A stretch of 64,000 nucleotides of DNA from Orthonyx spaldingii (GCA_013397795.1 VZTJ01005976.1:1270724-1334723); one strand, 5' to 3'. Counted from the first letter of the stretch, positions 36,851 through 51,199 are shown. The notes: generated from the letters alone by a model not told the origin. Program-made: numbers and translations.

Positions 36851-39800
36851 ATATTTCAGGACTGATCTCCTGGGTTTCTTGGACCTTACAGATAAGTAGA
36901 CAAGGGTCCTAACATTGAAATCACTTTGTATAAATTGAAATCAGACTGTGAAAGGGACAGAGGACTAAAGAGAAAATATGAAAAGCAGATAATTGAGATA
37001 CATGGATCTTTTATAAGAGGGAGACTTTTTGTCATTTCCAGAACTTTTAGTAATTTTTAAGCTCTTTGTCCTAGCATATAACTTACAGGCCTTAGCTAGG
37101 CTAATTTCTTTCCCTCCAAGAACCTACAGATGTTAGCATGAAATGATTTTCTGATGTATTTTGTCAGGAAATTAAGTAGCTGTTTCACACCTCTCCAAAA
37201 ATCAATAACTGTAATAGCTCTGCAAGATCTAACTTCTGATGGAATGACTGCTCAGAATTCCCTCTGCACCTGAAAGACAAGGTATAGAGTCTATTCATCA
37301 CATTGCAATTTTGAGACATTTTTGGTTTGGTTGCAAATTTTGCAACACTCTGAATTTATGTTTGCTTTTAAGCAAGTGCTTCGTGCTGTTTCAGCAGCCA
37401 TTACCAATTGCTTGCTTTCCATCGTTTTTTCTTTTCATTCATGTAATTTCCTGCCCACATTTTAGATTCAGTGTTGGTAACAACAGTAACATAGGTATGA
37501 ATTGGAAGTTGCAGGAAGTCTAAACTTCTCCCTTCAGTCTTAAATTCACTGAGTAGGCAGAATTGCATATCTTGCATTTCATTCCAAGGACATGCTTTTT
37601 TTTTGGTCAGTCCATTCTTTTCTGAAACACAGTATCAATTAGTATTGATTTCCAGTGTGCTGTATCCCACATGCATTGATGTGATGCAAAGAACTTTTTG
37701 CTGTACGTCTTATTATGCATTTTGCATCATCCAGCCATAATACAGGGAACAGTTCTTTACAGATTAATATCATTCGTTTGTCCAAAGATGATGGATGTGA
37801 TGGTGCGGATGCCGTTTCAATTACATGATATACACCTATTATTTTCTCCATATAATCTAAAACCTGAAGGGATGGGAAGAGTGTTGACTTACCCCAGGTT
37901 ATTAATAGTAGCCAAAATTTGAAAGACTCTTTTATTAAGTGTACAAATCTTTATAGCATGATTTAAGTGAGAGATGATTGCAATATTGTATAAGATATTG
38001 CAAAACTTTTTATTATTGATGGCTCTCACTCTTTTCTGAATGTTGCTTGATATCGGAAATTTTTAAGGTCAGTGTGAGAAATGAAGTAAACACAACAAAC
38101 TCGGTCTATCAGTAGTTTATATTTGTGATATGGGCTGCAAAAATAAAGCTTGCTTACATCTGGACACTGCATTTCTGATAGTTTATTCAAGATTTCCATA
38201 GCCATCTCATGTCTAAGAACAAATATCAGCAAGTCTATAAGATGGAAATAACTTTCCAAAATTAATTTTTAGATTTTATTTGAAAAGCTGACACTACATG
38301 AATCACCTGCTTTGCAGCAATGGCTCTCGTTCTTTCATCCAGATGTTTTGTCATAACCTTTATTGTGTTTTCAAACAAACACATGACATTTCTAGAAATG
38401 CAAATTAGGCCTAACAATTCAGTGTTCTAAGATATTCTCCTAGCAACAGAACACAGCTGCGGATCTTAATTCTGGTCATAAATTGCCTGGAAAAAACTGA
38501 GTCATTTTAGGCTATTTTCTCTTCATACCTCTGCTTTCTCTCATGTTTCACACAGTTTCTTTTTCAACAAAAAACAAATCTGAGTGAAAAGGGAGAAGTA
38601 GTGGTATTTCATAGGAGAGCGTATTTGCTTCTTTCAGACACACAAATTTGATACTGAGAAATGATGAATACTACTTTTAGGGAAGCTGGAAAAAAATTCT
38701 CAAGGTAACCTAAACTTTCTTAAATGGAAAACTTGTGAAAGTGGGACAGCTGCTATTAATTAGCAAGGCAAAGTTCATGTTCTCATCAGCTCATGTCTTG
38801 AGGTACAACAGCATCATTTTCTAGGGCACTTGACAATTACAAATCTATACCATTTCTCTACAAAGTATCAATCTCCCCTTTGCATCCCTCCATGAAGTTG
38901 TTTATCACAAAAGAGATGAAGGATTTCATTTTCAGTGCTTTGCACTTCTTTCAAGCGCATTACCCTTACTCTCCCTCCTTTACTCTTGCAGATACGTAAG
39001 CCCTTCAGCACTGGCAGAGATGCAAATAACCATCCCAACACCAGGTTTTTCACCTTGTGCATGTTATCACCTAAGCAGTCTTTCATACACGGAGACGACA
39101 CGTTTCAAACACCTCTGAAAACCCTCACTATACTTTGTCATCTCCTTTCTGTACAAATCACTGTCACCAAGGTGTCTATCAATATGACAACAGCTGGGAG
39201 CAAGGGAACTGATACCCTCCCTGTCTGATGGATCACTGTCATATGATTATGTCCCTGGGCTCCCCATCCATCAGTCATATCTCTGTGTTGTTACCTGAGG
39301 ATGTAATTAGGTGCAACCATTTTTCATGTAGCAAAGCTGATGTACAAATACATGCCAACTGCAACATCTGGGGAAAGCATAAAGACAAGTGACACCTTTA
39401 TGTTATATGTTTTTCAGGCAGGGATCATCTTTTCGTCCTGGGTTTGTATAGTATCTTGTAAAACATTACTTCAATTCCTGACTGCAGCTTTCGGTTTTGC
39501 TACACTGCAAGAAATGTTGGTAGCAAAATCCTTTCAATGAGATCCAATTCACTGGACTGGAGTAATGTAAATCCAGTTTGCATTACTTGGATGGCCTTTA
39601 AAACCATTTGAGATAAAAGCAATGGGCATTGGCTCATGGAGAATTACATGCTTTCCAATTTTTACCAGCTTAAGGGCTTTCCAACAGCAAATAATGGGAA
39701 CTGGCAAGATGACTAAAAACCTCCTGTTCACTGCAGTTCTCAGAATTGTACACTAAATAAAGAGAGGGATATAATGACCACAGAGAAATACAGCCAAAAG

Positions 39801-42800
39801 AAATGTGGTGTGTAAATATGACTGGGAAAGTAGGTGAACCCAAGCCTGAACAGAGCATGAGTTCAACCCAAAACATCCTAGTATCTTCAGGGAGCTGGGA
39901 GCACCTCCAGTAGGTCTGTCTTTGTCCAGATGCAGCAAGAAATGAAGCACTTCTTTCCAGACACCGAGACAAAATAAGAATGGACAGCAGATGAGTTGTT
40001 TTTTCCCCAGCTTTGTGATTGACTGTTTCACTCTCACTTTACAAAGATGAAAGAACAGAGCAGTACAATCCTCTTAGCGGGTTCATAACAGCCACACAGA
40101 CCCAGCTCTTCGTGCTCTCCAGGGGAGTGCTACCTTTTATGCTCTTTCATAGATGGTTAGCACTAAAACCACTAAAACATTGCCATTTCCAATTGAGTGA
40201 GAAGCTAGGTCCATATCGCAGTAGTTCTTTGCTTCTGAATCAGTGGTCAATCCATTCCAGGAACACAAAAATACAGAATAAATATTGTTGTTATTCCACA
40301 TATCCTGGTAGTATTGTTTCAATCTGTTGGCTGTATGGTCTATGAGACAGTGCACTGGTTAATGTTGTAAAGGCTCCTTTTAAAACCTGGAAAGTTAGAA
40401 CAGATATTATTTTAATGAAAGCATAGATGTGGAGGCTACAACAAAATCCACAGGAAGATTCTAAATCCTCCAACACTTCGGATTTTTCATCAGCCTGGAT
40501 TTAGATTGACCCTAATAATGTGTGTACTTAGTGCTTAGAATCACATGTATAAGGTCCATAAAAAATACAATTTACCAGCTGTGCAAGTCTTTTTCTAATG
40601 ACTCAGACCCTCTACTTTTTTGTTATTGTATAAAAATGTGATGCTTTTAAACTGAGCAGCATAAATTACATTGTTGCTTCTCTGCTGCAATATAATATAA
40701 CCTTTCCCCATGGTTATACATTTTGAAAGGGAGGTATAGAAAGTTCTGTGTATCCAGTGCACCTCCTGGAGTTCAGCTTTCAGGTCCTTTCTCCAATCAT
40801 TTACTTCCCAATCCTCAAAGATATAAAATCCTCCTGTTAGCTGTTTGCATCATGGAAGGCCTGGGAGACCTTTGCTTTCAAGTGTCTCTCTGGTTGAAGG
40901 GATGTCTTCAATTCTTAAGCACTTCATTACTATGGCAAAAAAAAAGTGTTGCTGTCACAGAAATACCTTTTGCAGACTGTTGCCATAAAATATATTACTT
41001 TTCATGGTAATGTGTGTAAGTCAAGTCCTATAGACCAAACCTGGTCAAAAATGCCTGTATGTGAGACAGTTTCTCTACAGAGAAGAATACACATGAATGA
41101 AAAATTTGTTTCCAAGCATAGAAGGTAGCAATTCTGTTTTCTCATCTTCAAAAGCCTCACTGAGATAAAAAGGATTAGGACGTGACTGAGCCCTGCATGT
41201 AGTAATTCTAGGCAGAACTAAGTCAAGAGTCTTGCATTAAAAAATCATTAAACATAAGCTTTTTTTCATGTTTTGGCAGAAAGATTGCACCATGCCATCA
41301 ATCATTAAAAAGTATGTGCAAAATATAGCAAATTTCTCAGTTAAAAGCAAACTAAAAGATTCCTTTGCATGACATGTTCTTTACAAGGGCAAAATTAACA
41401 CAATAGCACAATAAATCAAAACACTAAACTGGAAGATGTATGGTGTGGTTCTCTGTGTAGGACACATATGATCCATGACTTGCTGAGTGTCCTAGTCATG
41501 AAAAACTGGCCCTTTAGTGGGACTTTGGTGCAAGTGAATCAGTTTGCAGAAGGGCTGTATGACCTTATTTCATGCCCACTTAAATGTATGGCAGAAGCAT
41601 CATTAGGAATTTGACTATGATTTAACAGGTATCCTATACATAAAACACAATCCTAAGGGCAAATTACTGCCAATACGATGTGTATTTCAAGAACTAGTTT
41701 AATGTAAACTTGTATTTATAATTTACAACATATTGTGCTGTAACAGCCCCTCTTTCAATATGGCTCAACTTTTCCTGAGATTCAGTTTATTGTGCACATT
41801 TGTCCCTCTTTCAGGAGGTTAGAAGAAACTAACAAAATTGCAGCAGTTTGAAGTGAAATATGAAAAAAATAAATGTAGCTTCTTATATTAACAAAATAAA
41901 TATATGTTTTGATTTTCAATGAAGTCTTGCAAAAATCTAAGTATATAAACATAATTTTGATACTAAGAACAAACAGATTAAAACCCTAGACACATTTATC
42001 CCATTTGTTTATTTTTAAAATATTTTCCTTTATTCTATATAATGATATTTGTAAAAGATTCTTTCCTTAGGTATAGCAATACAAAAGCATTTATATTTTT
42101 TTAATTGCTTGCACTTCTATTTAACTGAAGTACCATGTACATGCTTGGAAACCTAGGTTTCAATAGCAACAAAGTATGCACATAATTAGTAATGGGGCCT
42201 TCAATCATTCTCCCTCTCATGTTCCACTGTTTTCCCATATTCCAGCACAGTTATGTGCCCTTTAAGCTATTTTTATCAAGTGTGACAACTTTGAACTTGT
42301 TCCAAGACCATATTGCCTTAGATGTGACCTTCTGGTGTGGAAGTTAAATGTTCTCTGAAAATCTTGCATATAACATGTACTTCTCTATATTTACCCTAAA
42401 TGTAATATCTTCAAAGAATACCAAAAAGTCAGTGAAACATGAACTTTTTCTATAACAGCCTTAGAGCCTGATCCTTTATACATGACTTCAGTAGGATTTA
42501 CACATGTGTAAGGGCTGGGGACCATGTGTGCAAATATGGACACATGTTGTATCATATTAAGGTTCAATAATAAGGCTGGCCAGGAAACAAGGATTCTGTT
42601 TCGTGAAAAATTCTGAGGTTTTGGCATTTGGTTTCATTTTGATGCAGGGTGAAATCAAGACTTTTCAGCATGTTTTGAAAGCAAGAGATTCCACAAAGGA
42701 GATAGACAACAGACATATAACTGGGGCTAAGCATATACCTGTCGTGGTGAATCCCCATTTCAGACACTGCTTCAAATCTGAGAGCAGTGATTTAAACTTG

Positions 42801-44519
42801 GAGTGTGCCCTGGGCAAGATGAATTTCCTTGCTACCACATTATTTGTTGTCCATAAACAAGTGAAGCCCTTCCTCCCCATTTTCAGTGAAATTCCGTTCT
42901 AAGGTTGAGGTAGGCAAATCTGGTCCTCTCTCAGCAGGACAGGCAGCACTGCTGGCCAAGTGTTTCGCCTGCGGAACATCACCCAACCATGAGCTGTGTT
43001 GGATGCCAGGGAACACATGTGGTGTGTTTGGTCACAAGGCAGGTGGCAGGCTGTGGTGCTCTACTCTGCTGCCTCTCAGGGCTCTCCAGACCTGTGCCCA
43101 GTGGCGTTCCCTGGGAGGCCACAATCTACTCAGCAGACACTCACGAAGCAGAGTTTGGGGGTCAGTGACATAAGCAAAAGGGCAGGGTGTGGTGGGTTTA
43201 TGTCTCAGGTTATTATAATGTGGCACAGGAATTCCTGTCACTGGAGTTGTGTGTTATAGCTACAAAATATTTGTCTAAGATGGATGTTTCTGAAGTATCA
43301 GCTTCTGTCTGGGTTTACAAGGAATTTGGTATCCAAGGGATTAAATATTCAGTTAGATGAATGGTCTTTGGTCAGAAAAGAAATGCTGCATGAGTATGAA
43401 CTCCATCAGCTCTGCTTTGTCTCATTGGTCTCAAATGAAAGTAAGCATTATTCGATTTGTTTCTTTGAAAAAAGATAGTATTGCTAAAGAGACTTTGAGA
43501 TACATATGCTTTTGAAATATATCTGTGTCACATAATCAACAAATGTTTTTGTGTACCTTAAGCATTTTATGCCCCACAAATGTTGTCTTAGCAGTGTGCT
43601 GATTCATTCTGCAATACTGTGGTAGACAATGGTAGTAAAGCAAACCTTGCACAAATTACTCCGCCATTTGGATTATACTATAAAAATTAACTTCTCTAGA
43701 TTTGATGTAAGCTCTAGCAAGCATTAGCTGATAATTTAACTGAATATATATTTGAATATCGATTTCATACAATAAAAACCCAAAAGAAATCCACAAAGCT
43801 CAAGTGAAATTCTTATGGACAAATGGAATATTGCTTTGCCTGTGGGTTGAAAAAGACATGGAATTATTAGTGGGTGCCTATTTTGTTCAGCTGCTTTACT
43901 GTCTGCAAGCACTGAACTGTGAAAACAGTAGGAAACAGCTAAAAGCCAGTAAAGAAAAAATCTAGAAAAGGAAATAGAAATTGACAGGTTATTTTAAATT
44001 TGAATATTTAGAAAGTTGGTGAACAGGAAAAAGAAGTCTAAATTTTCTCTGAGTTTGTTTCCAAGACAATGGTCCAAATTTAGTTTCTCTATTTCAAAAA
44101 ACTCAAAGACTATATTTAAAATAAAAAAAAGTTTGCTTTCTTCATCATTTGTTGTTGGCATGACCCTAGACAAGTTTCTGGTACATTTTGCCTAAGGGCT
44201 AAAGTAATACTTTCACTCTGAATGTTAAATACTATCCAGCAATCTGTCCTAGATCTTGACATAAGAACTGGCCAAATAGACATTTATTCTGTTCTTTTTT
44301 ATTAAAACAATATTTCAAAGAGTTACTTTCCACGAAAAAAAAAAAGCCAGGGAATTGGAACTGCCCTTTTTGAAGACCAGATGATGGTTAAGTTTTAACA
44401 TTTATGTGGTAGCACCAAAGAGACATGACCTAGTTCCCAGTCAAGCAGAGGCAGTTTAACAGATGATATGAGGTGTTAATGCTGAAGATCTACTTCAGTG
44501 TGCCTGGTAAATATTATAA

Positions 44520-44650
44520 GCAAGGATTATTCCCTCTCTGTAGACGTGGAAGCAAATCAGAAAAATCATAACTGATTTTGACCAGGAGTCGGTGTTAGAG
44601 ACAAGATTAGAATTCAAGAGTTGATTGCTATTGAGTTTAGCTCAATAACC
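44520..44650 (+). mobile_element. ancient MIR-like SINE remnant
   Basis: A segment GGATTATTCCCTCTCTGTAG, later CCAGGAGTCGGTGTTAGAGA and CAAGATTAGAATTCAAGAG, follows the MIR-type 3' half (attatcc, then tttacagatg, then agtcagtggcagagc, then gggattagaac). It is very degraded; I infer an amniote MIR/CORE-SINE copy. Confidence 0.5.
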
Positions 44651-45772
44651 AGTGCCAAGCCAGCCCTGACAGCCCTATGCCTGCAGGCAGCAGGTTTTGG
44701 CCCCCTGAACTGAGCCACTCCATTACCAGCCGTAGGTACTTGCTCACATGGTTATCCCACAATAGGCCACAGTCTAAGTAATGAGGGAATGCTTTTCACA
44801 GAAATTTTCAGACTGAGCTCGTTCACCAAAGATATATTTTATCATTGCATTTTCCCACTATCTGTGTGTTCAAGTAAAGTGCACCAGCAAGACTTCCCGC
44901 AATAGTGCCCCTCTAATCACGTATCAGATCCCCCACAAAAAGAAGCTTTGGTTGCCTTGCGTTCAAGAGCTCAGCTGGGAATGGCTGTGTGAGGGAGCAT
45001 GAGTGACCTGTCATTGTGGGAAAGAAAACAGTGGCACTAATGCATGCTCATATCGATAAAACGGTAGAAATACTATTTTAACAAACAAATCCCTTAATGG
45101 GCTTCATGGACAGTAAAATCTTTTGTCTGAAAGGCTTAAGTGCATCAATGTTCATGTCCTTTTGGTCCAATAGGACAGTGAGCAGCAGACATCTCACAGT
45201 CATATCAAAATAGAGTAAACAGAGTTTTTTAAGGCTCTATTTTAAAAGAAGCTAAAGGACACAATTTTGTCTTTGCTTTGACCTTGGTGTGTAGAGGCAA
45301 ATGCCAACCAGAAGAGGGAGCGCATGTCAGCTGGAAGTTATTCCCAGAGCTCTACTGACTCAACTAGTTGCTGACAAATACAGCCATGTTGGTGGAATAA
45401 ATAAAGAAGATAAATCCGGGCTTGCCTTCTGGAAAAGGTCAAAGCTGATCAGAGGGGAACTGATATGTATATATGCCATTGAACTGCCCTAGCAGAAGTA
45501 TTTCCATGTTTAAGAGTGGCTGGATTTGAGACAGAAATGTGTCACTCTTGTGCTTTCATGTATATTACTCAGCTCATGAGATCAACAGCAGCCTCCTTGC
45601 TGTGCCTCTTCCACGTACGGTTCACACAGGGATCACTTATGTATGTAGCACGAGTCATTTCTTGCTGTAAAGAGGCCATGACCATTAATTGCTTTCCTCT
45701 TTTACTCTCTTCCCTCTTTCGCCCTCTTTTGATTTTCCTTTTTCTTATTTCTCCTGCTGCTCTGTTCTTCAG

Positions 45773-45962
45773 ATATCGTTCTACCCTCAGTTCCCTAGGC
45801 ACTGGCTTGCAAAGCAGAGGGGAAGCTGGAGAGGTCTGGCTGCCTGCAGCACCCCTGCGGCTCTCGAGTCGCTCACCCTGCATGCAGAGCAAGTACCAAG
45901 TGACTCCAGCCGTAGCCAGCTGCAGCTGGGGCTGCTGGCAGGAACGCTTGGCTTGGGGAGAA
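45773..45962 (+). other. candidate GC-rich exon (190 bp)
   Basis: Preceded by about 60 bp of nearly pure pyrimidine ending CTGTTCTTCAG (AG at 45771-45772) and followed by a usable donor GAGAA|GTAAGG at 45962/45963. The segment is clearly richer in G+C than its flanks, and frames are open on both strands (166 codons on plus from 45516, 161 on minus). It contains the palindrome CCAGCTGCAGCTGG at 45916-45929. I recognise no protein. An unannotated (noncoding) exon or an enhancer are the main options. Confidence 0.3.
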
Positions 45963-46214
45963 GTAAGGTTTCCCTGCCGTGGGACTCTTTCTGCCATCTT
46001 TTGCTGCTCCCTCTGACACTGGACCACAGCTCCAAATAATTGTCTTGGCATCAAGGCTGCGCAGCCACCATCATAGGGTGACTCAGAGGGGTTGCGTGTG
46101 GGTAATTGGGAAGCACTGATTCATCCAAGAAGGACTTGCCGTTCTTCCTTAAGTTTAGCACTCATGTGAGATTCTTTTCCTCCCTTTACAGATTTTTCAC
46201 CCTGCACTCATTTT

Positions 46215-46425
46215 ATGTAGTTCTCTCTCTCCCCCCTGCTTCTTGGCTTCTTATGCTCTTTCTCTGTCCCCACTGACTCTTATTTTCAGTCTTCTCTGTC
46301 ACATTCTTTACTCTCCACTCCCTATTTTCTATTGTTCTTTTTATTCTTGTTTCCCCCCACTTTTCCTTCTTCCTTGTTCTTGTCTCTGCCTCTTCGTTCC
46401 TAATCCCATCTCCAAAGTGACATCT
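46215..46425 (+). repeat. pyrimidine-rich low-complexity block
   Basis: About 210 bp that is overwhelmingly C and T on the plus strand (for example TTCTCTCTCTCCCCCCTGCT). No repeat unit is visible. Confidence 0.7.
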
Positions 46426-47284
46426 CACATCTTCATCCTACCAGAAAACAGTCTTGTTTGCAAACTTACATCTATTTTTCTTTCTTCTGCTGGATATGCC
46501 ACTTAAAACATCTCTGCTTCCTTGAAGGGCTCTGATTAAGATTGCAAATATTTTTCTTTAAATGGTTAGAATGAAACAAGGATTTGAGGAATATTGACTC
46601 AACAAATTATTTTCTCTTTAACGTATTTGCTTCTCCTCAAATAATCATTGAAGTATGCTACAGTATATTGCAGTCTTAACAACAATCAATTAACATAGAG
46701 ACAATAAATTTAGAATCATTAAAAATAAATTGCAAAGCTTATTTGAAATTACAATTTTTCTGATCATATGTGTAAGTTACATGACTGTGCATAGGAACTA
46801 AGATACTAGGTATAGGTATTCATTATTGTCTTTTTTCAAATCTGTCCTATAGAGTGACTCTTTGCAAATTATTAAATATAGGCAATTTTGCAAATTTTTT
46901 TTTTTGGTTCATTGAAGTACCAAAACTAGAAAGCTGTTTTTCTTTCTATATTATTAAGACCAACAGAAGAGGTATAAGTGACAGTTTTATTTACTTACTA
47001 TAATGGCACAAGAGATCATTAGGCTTTACATAGTATGGAGTAACTAATATTATTCTTTCCAGCCTTTTCTTTCTTTCTGAGACACTTGATCTTTTGGGCG
47101 CTTGATCTTTTTAAGCAATGCTAGGTCAAGTCAGTTATCTAAGGAATAGTTTGCTAGAGAAAACAAAAAAGCAATGGTGTCTGACAGTCTTCAAATGCAC
47201 TTTGTACCTTGTTGTTTTAGTGTCAGCTATTGACAGATCTGGTTGGGGAAATTTCTGGTCCTATCAGCAACAACAATTCAATCT

Positions 47285-47400
47285 TCCATAGCACTTTTCA
47301 CATCAGAGCACATTACAAATAGCATTATCATCCCTCTGTTGATAGCACAGGGGTTGAGGTAGGCATAACTGACAGGTTATAGGTAAAGGAAAGGTTTGAC
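47285..47400 (+). mobile_element. ancient MIR-like SINE remnant
   Basis: CCATAGCACTTTTCACATCA, GCACATTACAAATAGCATTA and TCATCCCTCTGTTGATAGCA follow the MIR-type pattern (tagcactttcat, gcactttacaaa, attatcatcccc). It is old and divergent, and incomplete at the 3' end. Confidence 0.5.
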
Positions 47401-50400
47401 TGGAAGAAATAAATTTCCAGCAGGAAACAAATACAAAGTTACATCTTTCAGCAACATTTCTCCACCACCAAAAAAATCTTACATGAAGAAATTTTCAAAT
47501 CTTGCTGAAATTCCCCATTCTATGATCTGACTTGACATACAGGTGCAAAAATAGTGAAATTAGGATAACTTTTACTGACATTGTTTTGGCTTAGTCAGGT
47601 CTTTTCTTTCTTTTTTTTGCTTTTTCTTTTCTAAAGTACAAGTTCAGTCTCTGAGGAAACATTCCTTCTCTACCACACAAGTGGTAAATAAAATCTGCAA
47701 ATAAATTCTATTTCCCCAAATGTATAGGATACAAAAAAATGTATTCATTAGTGTGAGATATAAAAATGTAGACTCACACTTCTGAAATCTACGGCTGTTC
47801 CTTTCACACTTGTGCCAAAGGCAAACAAACATAATTCTCCCTGGCAGCTGGACGACATTCCAAACAGCCACCACATTAATTCACTCACCTCCATCAGCCT
47901 CCGCCTGTAACCTGCACAGCTTGCTGCCAGGAAACCTGGCAATAAATTCCAATTCTAAATACCAAACAAGGTAGAAAATACCATACAATGCATTATTCCA
48001 AAGGACAACATGGGCTTGCTTGATAGGGATACTGAGCAAGGGGCTCTTCCACTGCCTTTTGGAGTTTTCCCTATTACCCTTGTGGAGATTGGGAGTTGCC
48101 ACAGAAAACATAGGTTTGCACTGGCAGTTGAAGTCTGGATTCTTTACTCAAAATTTGAGTCATTTTGTTGTTACAATCAATAGCTAGATGTTTGATTAAA
48201 ACTAAAATTTCATATGTTGATGATTTGCAAACTAATGTTAACACCTGGTGTGATTATATGAGGGATCAAGCCTGGAACTGCTGTGTATTCAACTGCTTCT
48301 GGAGCAGGGTGTTGTGGACACTGTGCTGCAGCTCTGCAACATCTCTTGGTGCAGCTTCCTATTTTGTCTCCAACAAAATATGTATGAAAATGCAGGTAAG
48401 TACCAAATTATAACACCATCTATGGTTATAGATTATGTTTATTTACTTTATATTAGTTCTGGTTTGGGTTTTTTATACCCATGTATGAACACAAAACCTT
48501 TTCACTTTTCTTTTGGTCTTCGTTTTTCTTTTAATTTCAAGAAAAAAAAAATCCAAGAAATAGAAGTAATTCTGTTCTCGGAGGAAACAGGGTGCACCTT
48601 TCTTGCCTAACAGCACCTGCAGACAAAATGGCCACTGCCTCAAGAGACATAATTTCTCATCAAGTTAAAGGTAGAGTATGCAATAAAGGCATCACAAATT
48701 CAAAGGTGTTCAAACATGGGCTAGTTCTGTGGCTTTTCTTCTGTCCACTTTTTTCAGAAAAGTTGTATATTCTAAAATGAAATTAACCAAGTATGTTAAT
48801 TTTGTTTTCCCTGAAATAATTTTCAGGAGTTCAACCTGAAAGAACACCCAGCAATCTAAGTTTTCCAACTTCTCAGATTCTTATGAGTTTGAAGATCTGT
48901 GAGGGAAAACTCAAGAGAGCAGCTGTCAAAAAAGGTTGTTACTAGTTTGGCTTAAGACTGCACTCAGCACACAAGTCAGCCGTTCTGTACATTCCAGCCA
49001 AAAATAAGTGGAGCAAATGGGATGGTAAAGGAATAAAATCATTCTCAGAAACGTAACAAGCATTTGGACTCTCAGAGAAATTTTACTCTGTGTTTTGAGC
49101 GAAGTTGCTGACAATAATTTCATGCAAACTGCTTCCACACATGTTAGTTTTACTAACTTTATGCTAATTCACTGCATCTAGGGATGGTAAAAAGCTTCCT
49201 TTGTTTGATTAGTCTTGTATCTTGACTTTATCTTTTTAGAGTTTTGCAAAGCTGATAAAAATACAAAAGTTCACACAGAACAATTTATTTGGATTTCAGC
49301 CAAAGCTTTGATAAAATGGGCTTCTGTATCAGCAAAAGTAGCTCACTTTTGAACAATAGGATAAGTAGTTCTTGAAAAGGTATTTTACACCTTGGAGGAG
49401 CAGTAGTTAGGAAAACCTTATACCCTGTAGATCTATGCATTTTTCATGCTTTCTTTGAATGTGCACTTACTCCTCAGTACAACAACATATTTTCAGTGCT
49501 TCTTTTTGCAGGGGTAGAGAGGTCATTCAGATGATCTCCACTTTTCTTGTTGTTTTTGAAGTGGCACTGGGATGTCTACCTGTAGGCTGTTTACTACAGC
49601 TGTGTAGTAGAAGTGTAGTAGAGTGGCTGTGATCTGTAGAATTAGAGCTACTATGAACTTTCTAATACAAATCGAATTCAACCCTGTTTACTTCTCCGCC
49701 CAATTTTATTTGCACTTTATTTTCTGCCACTGGATCCTTGCCTGGGATGGAGTTTTGTTGTGTAGGTTACAAACTGTGCAAATGTCTCCCTTTTTTGTTT
49801 TCCTAACAGCAAAGTTGAATTATTTTCCTGCATAAGTTTGATTTAGTCCACTCTCCACTAGGATTGATGCTTTCCAGTTACATGCTTTTCTTCTTTATGA
49901 TTTTATTCATCTTGGAAAAATTTAAACTCTTCTGTGGACTTCCTAAAATAGCAGCATAGGGTGAGGAGCTATAGGGTCAACAGGCTTTGCTATAATGGCT
50001 ACCTAGACAAGGACTAAGTCCTTCTGTCCTTTCACATTTAAAACTACTGTTGACCTCGACAAAGCATAAGGAGATAGTTGGTTTTAACTGTCTTCACCTC
50101 AAAAAGAACATGCACTGAGCAAAGAGACATGGACACAAAATTGGCTGGGAGAAGTATACCTTAATCTGCACTTGCAAGTCTTCCAGTGCTTCAGGTTTTT
50201 TCATACCAGCTTTAAGGGGCTTTGCTTTCAGGATATTTTTAAAGTTAATTTTTCTTTACAGAAATTACATCATTGTGCTGTATTTTTGCTCTATCTTCTT
50301 AGTGGAGATTTACAATCTAAATTCCAGAACAAGAGCTGCTTTGGACTGGGGGGATGGTGGTGCTCAGTTTTGAAAAGTCTCAAGATTTTATCTTGAGTTT

Positions 50401-51199
50401 CAATATTTGCTTCTTCCTTTATAACTGCCATTCTTGGACATGAATGAACCCATGACCGTTTTAAGCTGCTTTTTCTTTGTGTGCATTTCTACCCCTCACA
50501 TTTGTAACATCTGAAAATATAAATTTTATAAAAGATTAGAAGTTTAAAAATTCCATCTTATTTTTTTTTTGGAACTTAAGATTTTTAAGCCAGTCTCATT
50601 TTTGACACCTCTAGGATGCCAGTTTTAGGGTTAACAAAACTATATGCTTTGACATGATTTGAAATGAAGGGACTTAACAGAGCCTTAAAGAATATCTGAC
50701 AAAGAAAGACACAAAAAGGGAAAAAAAAAAAAAAGGAAAAATCACACACAGACAAAAAACTGAAAAAGACACTTTTTAAAAATGTGTTTATAATTCAGTT
50801 AGTCTTTAACAGGGGCAAAATGAAGATCCTTATTTTTCATTTTTGATTACTTTCCTATCGTATTTGCTAAATGTACAAGTCAGAATTTTTTTTTTTCCAG
50901 CTGGCAACCTGCAGCTTCCACACCTGATCTGAAAGTAAAAAATATTCATTCTGCCTCATAGGTCACTGCTGGTAATAAAGATTCCACAACAGGAAATTAG
51001 CTGACAATTTTGTTGATGATGTACAAAACAGAATAGAAGCCAACTCGCCCTCCCAGAGCTCCTTGGCTCTCCAGTGCTAACAACAGTAAAAACAGGCTTT
51101 TGGTCAGAAAAGTAAGCAGCTCTAATTCCACGGTGTGCAGGGAACTGCTGTGTGGAGTAAGAGCGTGTGCTTTAGCGCTGCTGCCCGTGACTCCGCTCT

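Larger units (their letters stand above)
33713..44519. other. intergenic, mostly AT-rich
   Basis: About 10.8 kb. From 34200 to 36480 it is extremely AT-rich. It contains the exon-like segment at 36624-36850 and a GC-richer patch around 42910-43190. No known coding sequence, RNA or further repeat family is recognised. Confidence 0.55.
44651..47284. other. intergenic with a GC-richer island and pyrimidine tracts
   Basis: Includes a possible conserved element around 44870-45180 (ATCGAT at 45052-45057, TAATGCATG at 45038), the exon-like GC island at 45773-45962, and a pyrimidine-rich block at 46215-46425. No known gene is present. Confidence 0.5.

Noticed and set aside
43189..43203. TGTGGTGGGTTTA resembling the start of an ERVL LTR
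   Set aside because: Similarity ends after about 13 bases, with no LTR body or matching end nearby.
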